Positions 1 to 9,108 of a stretch of 64,000 bases of DNA are shown here, one piece after another. Under the pieces are notes generated by a model that did not search any database, was not told the DNA's origin, and saw nothing but the letters and a program-made list of their open reading frames with translations. Made by a program: the position numbers and the translations under genes. Source of the DNA: CAUZWH01 sp965247665 (lineage in GTDB: Bacteria > Pseudomonadota > Alphaproteobacteria > SHVV01); the NCBI GenBank assembly GCA_965247665.1, contig CBDFHH010000001.1, positions 178,490 to 242,489 of the forward strand. The letters are read 5' to 3'. Position 1 is the stretch's first letter, and the number at the start of each line of letters is the position of its first letter.

Positions 1-846
1 TGGCGATGGATCAACGCTGGCGCGGAGCCTCTAGGACGCTGGTTGCTCGACGTGCGCGCGGAGCTGCTGCGCGGCGAGCCCATTGACTTGCGGATAGCGC
101 CGGCCGGCGTGAGCTGGGTCCATCTCGACGGCACCCAAGACCACAAGCGGCGCTTGCGGGCCGCCAGTGTGCGTCCGCCGGACGGTCAGGGAGGTGTCCT
201 CATCATTGGGGACAGCAGGAAACCCGACGGTCAGCAGCAGTTTGCGAGCCAGACGCCCGGTGCTGTGACCGTCGAGGCCGTCGATCTACGAGACTTGATC
301 GCTTTCGCGAGAGCCTTTGACCTCGACGCGCCGGACGCACTGACACGTCTCGCCAACTTTGCGCAGCGCGTCATGCGGAATGTTGGTGCCGCAGATCTGG
401 TGAGGCGGGTGGAATCGTTGACGCGCGGTACTGCGCGCAATCCGCCAACAGAGGTCGAGAAGACCGCCTTATTGTTCGTTCGATCGCCATCTTATGGCTC
501 CGCAGTCGATGTGCTGGTCGAGATTGGCAAAGAGGGTGGTGTCACCACATACCGGCCCGCGGTCCTGCGGGCGTGCATTAGGGCACTTCAGCTTTGCGAC
601 GGAACGGATGGTCTGTCATTCCAGGATGCCGCCATTCGGATGCGCGAGCAGAATCGCCTTGTGGGCAGGCCGCTGCCGAGGCGCGCCGTGGGCAGCACGC
701 TGCTACTGAAAGGGTTGGAGGCAGCCGTAGCCGTGATTCTCAATGCCAACGCTCTGGACGCTCGGAACCTCTATGTTGCTATGACGCGCGGGTCGAAAGC
801 CCTGACGGTGTGCGCTTCCTCTCCAGCTCTCAATCCGGATTTGTAG
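1..846 (+). CDS. UvrD/Rep-like helicase, C-terminal part (5' end outside window)
   Basis: The frame is open from base 1, so the gene starts upstream; a TTG at 43 is only an internal candidate. The last 70 residues look like the C-terminal core of a superfamily 1 helicase: a motif V-like segment containing LLLKGLEA, then a motif VI-like segment NLYVAMTRGSKALTV, in which the Arg would be the arginine finger. The N-terminal Walker A part is not visible. It lies beside two integrases and may be cargo of the same element. Family-level call from motifs only; the substrate cannot be judged. Confidence 0.65.
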   Translation, partial: WRWINAGAEPLGRWLLDVRAELLRGEPIDLRIAPAGVSWVHLDGTQDHKRRLRAASVRPPDGQGGVLIIGDSRKPDGQQQFASQTPGAVTVEAVDLRDLIAFARAFDLDAPDALTRLANFAQRVMRNVGAADLVRRVESLTRGTARNPPTEVEKTALLFVRSPSYGSAVDVLVEIGKEGGVTTYRPAVLRACIRALQLCDGTDGLSFQDAAIRMREQNRLVGRPLPRRAVGSTLLLKGLEAAVAVILNANALDARNLYVAMTRGSKALTVCASSPALNPDL

Positions 847-1013
847 TTGCAGACCTGTTCAAGACCGACATCAGTCGCTGATGCCGGAATTTGTCTGGCA
901 CCCGCCGTAGGCGGCACAGCTATCGCCTGGGGTAAGAACTGTCTCCTCGCGCGGCAGATGATCCGGTGACCGGCCCCCACTGACTGGTCACCCGGCGCTG
1001 GCGGACAATCGTT

Positions 1014-2156
1014 CTACAGGCCCATGATGGTGGCGATGGATCGTCCGACTCTCTCGGCGGCAGCCTGGATTTCCCGGTCTCCGAGATGGGCGTAGCGCAG
1101 GGTCATGCGCACATTGCTGTGGCCGAGCAGCCGCGAGACCACCGGCACCGGGATGCCGTTCATTACCGCATGGCTCGCGTGCGTGTGGCGCAGATCGTGA
1201 AGGCGGACATCCTCGATGCCGGCTTCTCGTCGAACCCGATACCAGAGCCGGAGGTAGAGAGTGCGCGGGCGGGTCGCGTCGAGCGGCGATGGAAACACGA
1301 AATGGCTCGCGCCTCGCGGCCGGCGTTCGAGGATGCGGCGGGCCTGGGAGTTAAGGGGTACTTTTCTCGGTCCCGTCTTGCTGTCGATGAGGTTGAGCAC
1401 GCCGCCGTCGACCTCGAACCAACGCAGCTGCACGATCTCACTCTTGCGGCACCCGGTGAGCAGCAGAAGGCGGATGATGTCAGCCTGCTCCCGGTTTGTC
1501 TTGCGGGTCTGTCCGTCCAGCGCCCGGTGCAGGCGGGCGATTTCCTCGCGCGACAAGAAGCGGGTGAGCGGCGTACGCCGGTTCCTTTGAACCCCCTGCG
1601 CCGGATTCGTGTCTATGTGGCCGCAGGCGATCGCGAAGTTCATGATCTGCCGGAGAAGATCGAGCGCGTGGTTGGCGTTGCCGGGCGCGGTTCGACTGAA
1701 CGCGTCGAACCAACGCCTAACCTGTGCCGGGGCAATGCGATCAAGCGGCTTCGAACCGAATCTCGGTAGTATCCGGCCTTCAAGTACCGATCGGACGCCC
1801 TTCGTCGTCGAGGGCTTGTAGCGGTCGAAATGAGCTTCCTTCCATGCACCCGCGACGAAATCCCGGAACAGCGGCGCGCGCGTCGGCCCGGACGTACTGT
1901 CGGGCTCGGGGTTCGCCTGGCGCGCGAGGCAATCCTGGCGCGCCTCTGCGACGGTCATCGTCGAGACCGGACCGAGCGAGACGCGCATCGACCGGCCTCC
2001 GACATTCCGCAACAGGACGTAGCTCCGCCCGCCGGACGGCCGCACCCGGACCCCGAGACCGGGTACCTTATTGTCCCAAACGGTGTATTCCCGCCCGCGG
2101 GGGCAGAGACGGGCGATGGCGTCGTCGGTGAGCCGGATGCGTTCCCTGCCTGCCAT
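1014..2156 (-). CDS. Tyrosine recombinase/integrase (DUF4102-type arm domain)
   Basis: 380-residue site-specific recombinase. The N-terminal ~85 residues resemble the DUF4102 arm-binding domain of island integrases (segment VPGLGVRVRPSGGRSYVL), followed by a core-binding domain and a C-terminal catalytic domain. All catalytic residues are visible: Arg in TGCRKSE, Lys in DSKTGPRK, HxxR in HDLRHTHAS, His in LLGHSN and the Tyr nucleophile in TLRYAHL. ATG start at 2156. It begins 3 bases after the stop of the second integrase, so the two are probably cotranscribed. Likely function: integration or excision of the adjacent element. Confidence 0.93.
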   Translation of the reverse strand: MAGRERIRLTDDAIARLCPRGREYTVWDNKVPGLGVRVRPSGGRSYVLLRNVGGRSMRVSLGPVSTMTVAEARQDCLARQANPEPDSTSGPTRAPLFRDFVAGAWKEAHFDRYKPSTTKGVRSVLEGRILPRFGSKPLDRIAPAQVRRWFDAFSRTAPGNANHALDLLRQIMNFAIACGHIDTNPAQGVQRNRRTPLTRFLSREEIARLHRALDGQTRKTNREQADIIRLLLLTGCRKSEIVQLRWFEVDGGVLNLIDSKTGPRKVPLNSQARRILERRPRGASHFVFPSPLDATRPRTLYLRLWYRVRREAGIEDVRLHDLRHTHASHAVMNGIPVPVVSRLLGHSNVRMTLRYAHLGDREIQAAAERVGRSIATIMGL

Positions 2157-2159
2157 GGC

Positions 2160-3281
2160 TCAGCCCTCCAGCACGGCGCCGACCGTCTCGGCGGCGTCCA
2201 TCACCATCGCGTCGGCAGGGTGCGTGTATTTGAGGGTCGTCTCCGGACTGCGGTGGCCGAGCAGCCGGCCGATGGCGAGGACGGTTTCGCCCTGTCTTAG
2301 CGCGAAGCTTGCATGGGTATGGCGGAGGTCGTGAACACGCGCGTCCCGCAGCTCCGCTTCCGCGCGGACCCTGTGCCAGAAATTGTGTAGCCATGGGCCT
2401 TGCCGCGGCCGGTCCCCTTGCGGTCCCGGAAAGACCCATCGGCTCGTCTTCTCCAATGCATCGAGGATGCGCCTGGCCGGGGTCGACAGCCAGACCGTTC
2501 TGGGGCCCGTCTTGCTGTCGCGGAGGAAGAGATGTCCCTCTCGATAGTCGGACCAGCGCAGGGTCAGGATCTCGCCCTTGCGGCATCCTGTCAGCAGAAG
2601 GAGGCGGATCACGGCGACCTGGTGCGGACACCGCTCCGCATATGCCGACAGTGTCCCGGACAATCGGCGGATCTCGTCGTCGGACAGGAAGCGCTCGCGT
2701 CCCTTCCGCCGGTATCGCCTGATGCCCCGGCAGGGATTGGAGGCCTCCGGCCGAAGGCCCATGGCCTCCGCCTCCCTCATGATGACGGACAGCACCGGCA
2801 TGGACCTGTCGGCGGCGACCGGCGTCGCGCGCAGGGACGCGAACCAGTTTCTGACGTCGTGCCGGTCGATGTCAGTGATCCGGCGTCCGGCGAAATGCGG
2901 CAGTATCTGGTTGCGCAGGTAGCGGCGGTTCACGCAAAGGGTGCTTGCCTTCCAGACCCGTTCGTGACGCTGGAACACGGTTTCGGCGACGGCTTCGAAG
3001 AGGATCTCGTCGGGCCGGGGACGCGCGTTCCCGTCCCGCCGGATCGCGGCGAGCATCTCGGCCGCTTGCGACCGCGCATCGCGGACATTCATGCTCGCGG
3101 CGTCGCCGACGATCTTCCAGACGCGTTCTCTCCGATGCTGGCAGTGGACGAAGAAACGCTTGCGGCCCGAGGGCAGCACGCGGACGCCGAAGCCCTTGAG
3201 CCTGGCGTCGCGGATGTCGCAAGTGTCCTTGCGGGGTCTCAGCGCCCTGACGCGGGCGTCGGTGAGGGTGATTCCGGTCAC
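2160..3281 (-). CDS. Second tandem tyrosine recombinase/integrase
   Basis: 373-residue integrase with the same architecture as its neighbour: DUF4102-like N-terminus (LKGFGVRVLPSGRKRFFV), core-binding domain and a complete catalytic set (TGCRKGE, DSKTGPRT, HDLRHTHAS, LLGHRS, TLKYTHP with Tyr). The GTG start at 3281 is preceded by a GGGAGAAG ribosome-binding site. It is the first gene of a two-integrase operon read toward the left. It lies about 110 bases from the point where a Rieske gene remnant begins, which is where an attachment site would be expected. Paralogous but clearly diverged from the first integrase, so not a recent duplication. Confidence 0.93.
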   Translation of the reverse strand: MTGITLTDARVRALRPRKDTCDIRDARLKGFGVRVLPSGRKRFFVHCQHRRERVWKIVGDAASMNVRDARSQAAEMLAAIRRDGNARPRPDEILFEAVAETVFQRHERVWKASTLCVNRRYLRNQILPHFAGRRITDIDRHDVRNWFASLRATPVAADRSMPVLSVIMREAEAMGLRPEASNPCRGIRRYRRKGRERFLSDDEIRRLSGTLSAYAERCPHQVAVIRLLLLTGCRKGEILTLRWSDYREGHLFLRDSKTGPRTVWLSTPARRILDALEKTSRWVFPGPQGDRPRQGPWLHNFWHRVRAEAELRDARVHDLRHTHASFALRQGETVLAIGRLLGHRSPETTLKYTHPADAMVMDAAETVGAVLEG

Positions 3282-3389
3282 ACATCTTCTCCCGGTTGCG
3301 GTTGCAGCCGGGGAACGGAAAGTTGCGGAATCCGTTCCTCGGCGACCAAGTGTGGGAGAAAAAAACGACCCTATCTCAGATAGTTAGAA

Positions 3390-3692
3390 CCGAAGGTGCG
3401 GTTGCCGGTGTCCGCGGACCACACGCGCGAAGTGGTGTATTGCCTGACGCGCAACGATCCCCCGACCCGGGATGACGACGACTACAACTGCATCTTTACC
3501 GACGAGATCAACCCGCAGGACATCGCACCGATGGAGAAGCAGCAGCTGGGCTTGCGCTCGCGCGGCTACACGATGGGGCGGTTGATGGTCGATGAGGAGC
3601 GCACCTGGATCAGCGAGCACGCCACGCATTGGTCGAACAAGCTGGCGTGGGAGGCCCTCAACGGTCCGAACTACGAGATCTCTCAGGATTAG
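3390..3692 (+). pseudogene. 3' remnant of a Rieske oxygenase gene
   Basis: About 100 codons matching the last quarter of the Rieske oxygenases that follow. Shared blocks are NDPPT, QDIAPMEKQQLGLRSRGY, GRLMVDEERTW and WEALNGPNYE. The Rieske centre and the iron-binding HxxxxH segment are missing, so it cannot work. An in-frame TAG lies just upstream (3381-3383), and homology starts at about 3390, next to the integrase pair. The simplest reading is that integration or a later rearrangement of the element removed the 5' three quarters. It would have been a fifth member of the array. Confidence 0.85.
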
Positions 3693-4034
3693 ACGACGAT
3701 CGTCATAGGCGACGATCGGCCCGATCAATACTCCTTTGGCTGCGTAGGGGAGGCCGGCGACGAAAGATCAAGTCTCGATGTCGGCCGCGCCTATCACGGC
3801 ACCGATCGCCGTGCCGGCCAAGACGAAACCGATACCGGATCTCGGGCGGTGCGGATACAGGCGCCGGCTCTCAATCGACCGCGCTGCCTTGTCTCCTCTC
3901 GATTCTAGCCTGGGTCGTCGCACCGCTCGCGTCTCGCAGGGCTGGATTGCGGTTCCGCATCAGGCGCCGCCGGAGTTTGACGCCCAACAGCCCATGGGCG
4001 AACATCCCTTACGAGTTGAAAGGTGAGAAGCGAG
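3693..4034. other. Noncoding gap ahead of the Rieske array
   Basis: About 340 bases without a convincing gene. The minus strand carries a short Gly/Ala-rich hydrophobic frame (around 3774-3850) with no usable start codon; it may be a decayed membrane protein or chance. The promoter of the first Rieske pair would be expected here, but no clear -35/-10 pair was found. A ribosome-binding site AGGTGAG is at 4021-4027. Confidence 0.4.
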
Positions 4035-5219
4035 ATGAGCGCGACCCCACGCCCGTACTTTACGAACAAGTTCAACCCCGATCCCGAGCTGTCGTACACG
4101 CTGCCGGGTTACTACTATTTTGATCCGGAGATCTTTGCCAAGGAACGGGACGAAATCTGGTTCAGGTCGTGGATCCTTGCCGGCTATCTCCACGACCTCA
4201 AAGAGCCCGGCGACTTCTTTACCCGGCAAATCCTCGATCAGGAAGTTTTCATCGTGCGCGGCAAGGACGGCGAACTACGCGCGTTTTACAACGTGTGCAT
4301 GCACCGCGGTCACGAATTGGTTAAGGGCAAGGGCAACAAGGCGATCATTACCTGCCCGTATCACGCCTGGTCCTACGACACCGAAGGCAAGCTCAAGGCG
4401 GCCGGCGGGGCCGACGACGTCAAGAACTTCGACTATCGCGAATTCCACCTCGCGCCGGTGCGCGTCGACACCCTGCTCAACATGGTTTTCGTCAACCTCG
4501 ATGATGGCGCCGCGCCGATGCGCGAGGTTTACGCCGGTCTTGCGGATGAGATTCGTGGCGTGATGCCGGAGTTCGATGACCTCAAGCTGGCGCGGACCGA
4601 CCCGTATGAATTCAATGCCAACTGGAAGTTCATCTTCGACGCGATGGAGTGCTACCACTGCCCGGTGATCCACCCCGAGGTGATGGGCGAAAACGCTTAT
4701 GTCGAGTTGAGTTTCGAAATCACCGGCCATGAGCGCTGGGCGCTGCATTTCATCCGCGGCAATCGTGAGGTGATCAGCGGCGAGAAGAAAGGATCTGTAC
4801 CCTACGACCTGCGCGCCGATCAGAAATACCTCGACACCTACATCTGGTGGATGTGGCCCAACATCTATCTCGTCATCCACCAGGGTGACCCCAACTTCAA
4901 GGTGCTGTTCGGCATGCCACGCGATGGCGAGAGCTCATGGGAGACGGTCGACAATTTCTTCACCAACGATCCGCCGACCGAAACCGATGTCTCCAACATG
5001 AACAACTTCCGCGATCTGGTGCAGCCGCAGGACATTCCACCGATGGAAGCGCAGCAGCGCGGGGTCCATTCGCTGGGTTACACCCAGGGGCGGCTGATGG
5101 TTGACCAAGAGCGCACCTGGCACTCGGAGCACGGCGTGCACCACTTCAACAAGCTTTGCTGGGAGGCGGTGAACGGCGGCGGCAACTATGAAATCGGGAA
5201 CGAAGGGATCGGAACATGA
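4035..5219 (+). CDS. Rieske-type oxygenase alpha subunit, paralogue 1
   Basis: 394 residues, full length for the CntA/GbcA-like group of Rieske non-haem iron oxygenases that oxidatively remove N-methyl groups or cleave quaternary amines. The [2Fe-2S] ligands are C88/H90 and C107/H110 (CMHRGH and CPYHAW). The iron-site segment is E205-C-Y-H208-x4-H213. The bridging acid is Glu instead of the usual Asp, as reported for carnitine monooxygenase CntA. The start is ATG 4035 with AGGTGAG 7 bases upstream; an in-frame GTG at 4023 is less likely. The stop overlaps the next start (ATGA), so translation is probably coupled. No reductase partner is in the window. Substrate unknown. Confidence 0.9.
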   Translation: MSATPRPYFTNKFNPDPELSYTLPGYYYFDPEIFAKERDEIWFRSWILAGYLHDLKEPGDFFTRQILDQEVFIVRGKDGELRAFYNVCMHRGHELVKGKGNKAIITCPYHAWSYDTEGKLKAAGGADDVKNFDYREFHLAPVRVDTLLNMVFVNLDDGAAPMREVYAGLADEIRGVMPEFDDLKLARTDPYEFNANWKFIFDAMECYHCPVIHPEVMGENAYVELSFEITGHERWALHFIRGNREVISGEKKGSVPYDLRADQKYLDTYIWWMWPNIYLVIHQGDPNFKVLFGMPRDGESSWETVDNFFTNDPPTETDVSNMNNFRDLVQPQDIPPMEAQQRGVHSLGYTQGRLMVDQERTWHSEHGVHHFNKLCWEAVNGGGNYEIGNEGIGT

Positions 5220-6379
5220 TCGGCACACCCCCGAGCCCCGACTTCAAGAGCCGGTTCCACGCCGATCCGGAGCTCTCCTACACGCTCCCGGCCTATTTCT
5301 ATTACGACCACGAGATCTACGACCGCGAGGTGACGGAGGTCTTCTACAAGGTGTGGTTGCTGGCCGGCTACCTCCACGATCTCGAAGAACCCGGGAGCTA
5401 CATCACCCAGAAACTCCTCGACCAAAGTGTTTTCGTGGTCCGCGGTAAGGACGGGCAGTTGCGCGGTTTCCACAATGTCTGCATGCATCGCGGTCACGAG
5501 TTGGTCACGGGCAAGGGCCGGAAAACGACCTTTACCTGCCCTTACCACGCCTGGTCCTATGACACCGCGGGCAAGCTCAAAGCGGCCGGCAACGCGGACA
5601 ACGTCAAAGGCTTCGACTTCGATGAGATGGGCCTGCAGCCGGTGCGCGTCGATACCTTGCTCAACATGGTGTTTTTCAATTTCGATCCGGCGGCACGACC
5701 GATGGATGAGATCTATCGCGGTCTGGAAGCGGAGGTGCGCGACGTGTTGCCGGGGTATGACGAGCTCAAACTTTATCGCACCGATTTCTACGATCTCACC
5801 TGCAACTGGAAGCTCATCTTCGATGCGATGGATTGCTACCATTGTCCGTCGCTGCACCCTCAGGCGATGGGCCGAGACGCCTACTACAAACCCAGCTTCG
5901 AGATATACGGCCACGATTGGTGGGCGTTGCACATCATCCGCGGCAACCCGGACGTGATCAGCGGCAAAGTCGACGGTTCGGTCGCCTACGACATTCGCAC
6001 CGATCATCCGTTGCAGGACGTGTACATCTGGTGGATGTGGCCGACGCTCTATCTCACCGTGCATCAGGGCAACCCGAACATGAAGGTGCTGTTCGCGATG
6101 CCGAGCGCGATCGATCATTCGTGGGAAACCGTCGACAACTTCCTGCTCGGCGATCCCCCGCTTGCCGAGGACATCGCCAATTTGGATAACTTCCGCGACA
6201 ACATCCAGGCGCAGGATCTAGGCGCGGTGGAAAGTCAGCAGCGCACGCTGCGCTCGCGCGGTTATCGGGAGGGGCGCCTGATGGTCGATCGCGATCGCTC
6301 GTGGGCGAGCGAACACGGCGTGCACCATTTCCATCGCCTGTGCTGGGAAGCGGTCGACGGCCGCTCGTTCGACGGCTGA
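5216..6379 (+). CDS. Rieske-type oxygenase alpha subunit, paralogue 2
   Basis: 387 residues, close homologue of the preceding gene and overlapping it by four bases (ATGA). Rieske ligands C89/H91 and C108/H111; iron-site segment D206-C-Y-H209-x4-H214. Unlike the other three intact members of the array it has Asp, the classical residue, at the bridging position. The tight coupling with paralogue 1 suggests equal production and possibly a mixed oligomer, or two enzymes for successive demethylations. The remaining gap to the amidohydrolase (6380-6495) shows no gene. Confidence 0.9.
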   Translation: MIGTPPSPDFKSRFHADPELSYTLPAYFYYDHEIYDREVTEVFYKVWLLAGYLHDLEEPGSYITQKLLDQSVFVVRGKDGQLRGFHNVCMHRGHELVTGKGRKTTFTCPYHAWSYDTAGKLKAAGNADNVKGFDFDEMGLQPVRVDTLLNMVFFNFDPAARPMDEIYRGLEAEVRDVLPGYDELKLYRTDFYDLTCNWKLIFDAMDCYHCPSLHPQAMGRDAYYKPSFEIYGHDWWALHIIRGNPDVISGKVDGSVAYDIRTDHPLQDVYIWWMWPTLYLTVHQGNPNMKVLFAMPSAIDHSWETVDNFLLGDPPLAEDIANLDNFRDNIQAQDLGAVESQQRTLRSRGYREGRLMVDRDRSWASEHGVHHFHRLCWEAVDGRSFDG

Positions 6380-6495
6380 GGCCAAGCGCATCGGCGTACA
6401 GAAGGCGGGTGAGCTCGCTTTGATTGACGTCAAGCGATCTTTCCTCTCCGCGCCCGATATCCAGTCTGAATCGGGCTCAGGATTTGGAGCGGAAC

Positions 6496-7869
6496 ATGGC
6501 TAAACACCTCACCTGCGGCCAGCTCTTCACCGGGCTGGGCAACGAGGCCCAGAACGACCAGACCATCATCGTCGAGGACGACAAGATTGCCTATGTCGGC
6601 CCGGCCGATGGCGCGCCCTCGCCGGCAAAGGGGAACGAGGCGGTCGACTGCGCCGACTACCTCGTGTTGCCCGGCCTGATCGATGTCCACACGCATCTCA
6701 CCTACGGAAACGCGATGTGCGAGGAAGACATCGATCTCTACGCGCCGATCGAGTTCCGCGCCCTGCGCGGTTTGATTAACGCGCAGCGGCTGCTCGGTGC
6801 GGGCTTCACGTCGATGGCCGACCCCGGCGGCTCGACCCGGGTCGCGGTGTCGATCCGCGATGCGATCAATGCCGGGCTGTTCAAGGGGCCGCGGATCACC
6901 TGCTCGGGCGCCTACATCACCAGCCGCCAGGGACTGACCGATTGGTATCCAACCTGGTTCGGCCAACCGGAAACCTCGATCGGACATCTTGTCCGCAGTG
7001 TCGACGAGGCTATCGAAGAGGTGCGTATTCAGGTCAAGGACGGCGTCGATTTCATCAAAATCGCGATGGACGGACGCGAGATCAACGCCAAGGGCGAACA
7101 TGTTGCCGCATTTAGCGAGCAGGAGGCCATTGCGATCGTCGGTGAGATTCACCGGCTCGGCAAGAAGGCCGCGGCCCACGCCTGGGGTGACGAAGCGACG
7201 CGGTATTGCGCCCGGGCGGGCGTTGATCTGATCTTCCATGCGTTCGAGATGACGGAACCTACGCTCGACGAAGTCGTCAAAGCGGGATGCGCGATCGCGC
7301 CGACGCTGACGTTGCCCTATCATGTCAACATATTCATGCAACCCACCGACCCGGGTTTCAGCTATGAGCGGGCCGAGGCCTTCCGGCGCTTCTGGGACCC
7401 GGCCTGCGCGATTCTATCCAAAGCGCGCGAAGCCGGCGTGCCGTTCATGACCGGAACTGATTCCGGTTTCTCCGGTACGCCCTATGGCGAGTGGCACGCC
7501 CGCGAAATCGAGCTGTTCGTCAAGTTCCTCGGCTTTACGCCGGGCGAGGCGCTGCGTTGCGCAACCGCGGTGAGTGCGGACTTCCTCACCGGCGGCGATC
7601 GGCTCGGCATCATCGAGATCGGGCGCCAAGCCGATTTCGTGATGTTCGACGGCGACCCGCTGAGCGATGTCGGACAGATCGTCGAGAAGGAGCGGGTCAA
7701 GCAGGTCTGGCTGGCCGGCGAGCCTATCGCGTTGGAGTTGCCGCCGCTCGAGCGCGAGGGTATCAGCGATTTCTCCTACAAGATGTGGCACGACATCTAC
7801 GACCAAGACCATGTTGGCGATCTGCGCGGCAAAAAACGCATTCGCGAGCTAGCTACAGCCGCCGAGTAG
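6496..7869 (+). CDS. Metal-dependent amidohydrolase (imidazolonepropionase/prolidase-like)
   Basis: 457 residues. Amidohydrolase-superfamily TIM barrel hydrolase. Visible metal-site elements are HTH in DVHTHLTYGN, a candidate carboxylated Lys in FIKIAMDG, His in AAHAWGD and IFHAFE, and the catalytic Asp in TGTDSG. The C-terminal part has the family's beta-sandwich closing segment (LGIIEIGRQADFVMFDGDP). The start is ATG 6496 with GGAG at 6486-6489; a TTG at 6424 would add 24 unconserved residues. It sits between the two Rieske pairs, so it probably hydrolyses an amide or cyclic bond of the same substrate or of a demethylated product. Exact reaction unknown. Confidence 0.88.
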   Translation: MAKHLTCGQLFTGLGNEAQNDQTIIVEDDKIAYVGPADGAPSPAKGNEAVDCADYLVLPGLIDVHTHLTYGNAMCEEDIDLYAPIEFRALRGLINAQRLLGAGFTSMADPGGSTRVAVSIRDAINAGLFKGPRITCSGAYITSRQGLTDWYPTWFGQPETSIGHLVRSVDEAIEEVRIQVKDGVDFIKIAMDGREINAKGEHVAAFSEQEAIAIVGEIHRLGKKAAAHAWGDEATRYCARAGVDLIFHAFEMTEPTLDEVVKAGCAIAPTLTLPYHVNIFMQPTDPGFSYERAEAFRRFWDPACAILSKAREAGVPFMTGTDSGFSGTPYGEWHAREIELFVKFLGFTPGEALRCATAVSADFLTGGDRLGIIEIGRQADFVMFDGDPLSDVGQIVEKERVKQVWLAGEPIALELPPLEREGISDFSYKMWHDIYDQDHVGDLRGKKRIRELATAAE

Positions 7870-7935
7870 CGGTCTCTTGTCGACGCATGACCATTGGGTC
7901 ACCATGGGCGGATTTGGCGTAGGAGAGTTGCAACG

Positions 7936-9090
7936 GTGCTCCTGACCCCGGCCGAGAAGAGCCTTTTCCATCCCGATCCCGAGAAATCGGCGACCCTGCC
8001 GAGCACCTACTATTTCGATCCCGAGATCTACGCCCGAGAGGTCGAGGAGATCTGGTTCAAGACTTGGCAGTTCGTCGGCTACATCCATGATCTGAAGAAG
8101 CCGGGCGACTACGTCACGGCCGACCTTCTCGACCAGAAGATCCTGGTCAGCCACGGCAAGGACGGGAAATTACGGGCGTTTCACAATGTCTGTATGCATC
8201 GAGGCCACATCCTTGCCGAGGGCAAAGGCAACAAGACGATTTTCACCTGCCCCTTCCATGCCTGGTCCTACGACACGACGGGCGCGCTCAAGGCGGCGGG
8301 CAACGCGAACAACGTGGCCGGGTTCCGGCTCGAGGATTTCGGCTTGAGCGAGATCCGACTCGAGCGGCTGGGTCACATGGTGTTCGTCAATCTGTCGCAC
8401 GACGGCCCGGCGCTGGCCGACATGTGCGGCGGGATCGTCGACGAGTTCCGCAGCGTCGTGCCGCGCTACGACCAGCTATACAACTTCCGGCGCGATCGCT
8501 ACGACGTCCAAGCCAATTGGAAATTGGCCTTCGACCAGATGGAGTGTTACCACTGCCCGCATCTGCATCCCCAGATTATGGGCAAGGACGCCTATCTCGA
8601 ACCATCGTTCGACATCATTGAACGGGAGTACTGGGCGACCCACATCACCCAAGGCAACCCCAAGGTAATCGGCGGCGAAGAGGGATCGCTGCCCTATCAG
8701 TTCGGCCCCGACGAAGAGATCAACAACGGGCATATCTGGTGGATCTGGCCCAACCTGATCTTCGTCGCCCATCGCGGGCCTTCGAACCTCAAAACGATGC
8801 ACATCGTGCCCGACGGACCCGAGCGCTTCGTCCAGCATATCGACAACCTGATTGCCGACGATCCGCCGCAGGAAAATGCTCTGTCGAACATCAACTACAA
8901 TCGCGACGTGCTGCAGCCGCAGGATCTCGGCGCGATGGAAAGCCAACAGGTCGGGCTCCGCGCGCGGGGCTACTACCAGGGGCGTTTAATGGTCGATCGC
9001 GAGCGCAGCTGGCGCAGCGAGCACGGCACCCACCACTTCGATCGCCTCGTGTGGGAGGCGATCCACGGCCCGAACTATCAAACCGGGTAA
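7936..9090 (+). CDS. Rieske-type oxygenase alpha subunit, paralogue 3
   Basis: 384 residues. Rieske ligands C86/H88 and C105/H108 (CMHRGH, CPFHAW); iron site E203-C-Y-H206-x4-H211 with the CntA-type Glu bridge. The start is GTG 7936, preceded by AGGAGAG at 7921-7927; an upstream in-frame TTG (7894) has no ribosome-binding site and would add an arginine-rich unconserved tail. It is followed after 18 bases by paralogue 4, with which it shares CPFHAW and ECYHCPH, so these two form a subgroup distinct from paralogues 1 and 2. Confidence 0.9.
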   Translation: MLLTPAEKSLFHPDPEKSATLPSTYYFDPEIYAREVEEIWFKTWQFVGYIHDLKKPGDYVTADLLDQKILVSHGKDGKLRAFHNVCMHRGHILAEGKGNKTIFTCPFHAWSYDTTGALKAAGNANNVAGFRLEDFGLSEIRLERLGHMVFVNLSHDGPALADMCGGIVDEFRSVVPRYDQLYNFRRDRYDVQANWKLAFDQMECYHCPHLHPQIMGKDAYLEPSFDIIEREYWATHITQGNPKVIGGEEGSLPYQFGPDEEINNGHIWWIWPNLIFVAHRGPSNLKTMHIVPDGPERFVQHIDNLIADDPPQENALSNINYNRDVLQPQDLGAMESQQVGLRARGYYQGRLMVDRERSWRSEHGTHHFDRLVWEAIHGPNYQTG

Positions 9091-9108
9091 GCGCGAGGAG
9101 GGAGATAG

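Noticed and set aside
1..3400. tRNA gene as integration site of the integrases
   Set aside because: No cloverleaf or T-loop consensus was seen in the intergenic parts; the junction falls in a Rieske gene instead.
3693..4034. Short Gly/Ala-rich hydrophobic frame on the minus strand
   Set aside because: No ATG, GTG or TTG start in frame and no homology recognised; kept only as a remark on the gap.
6430..7341. 303-codon frame antisense to the amidohydrolase
   Set aside because: Arg/Asp/Val-rich composition typical of antisense frames in GC-rich DNA; the plus-strand gene has all the motifs.
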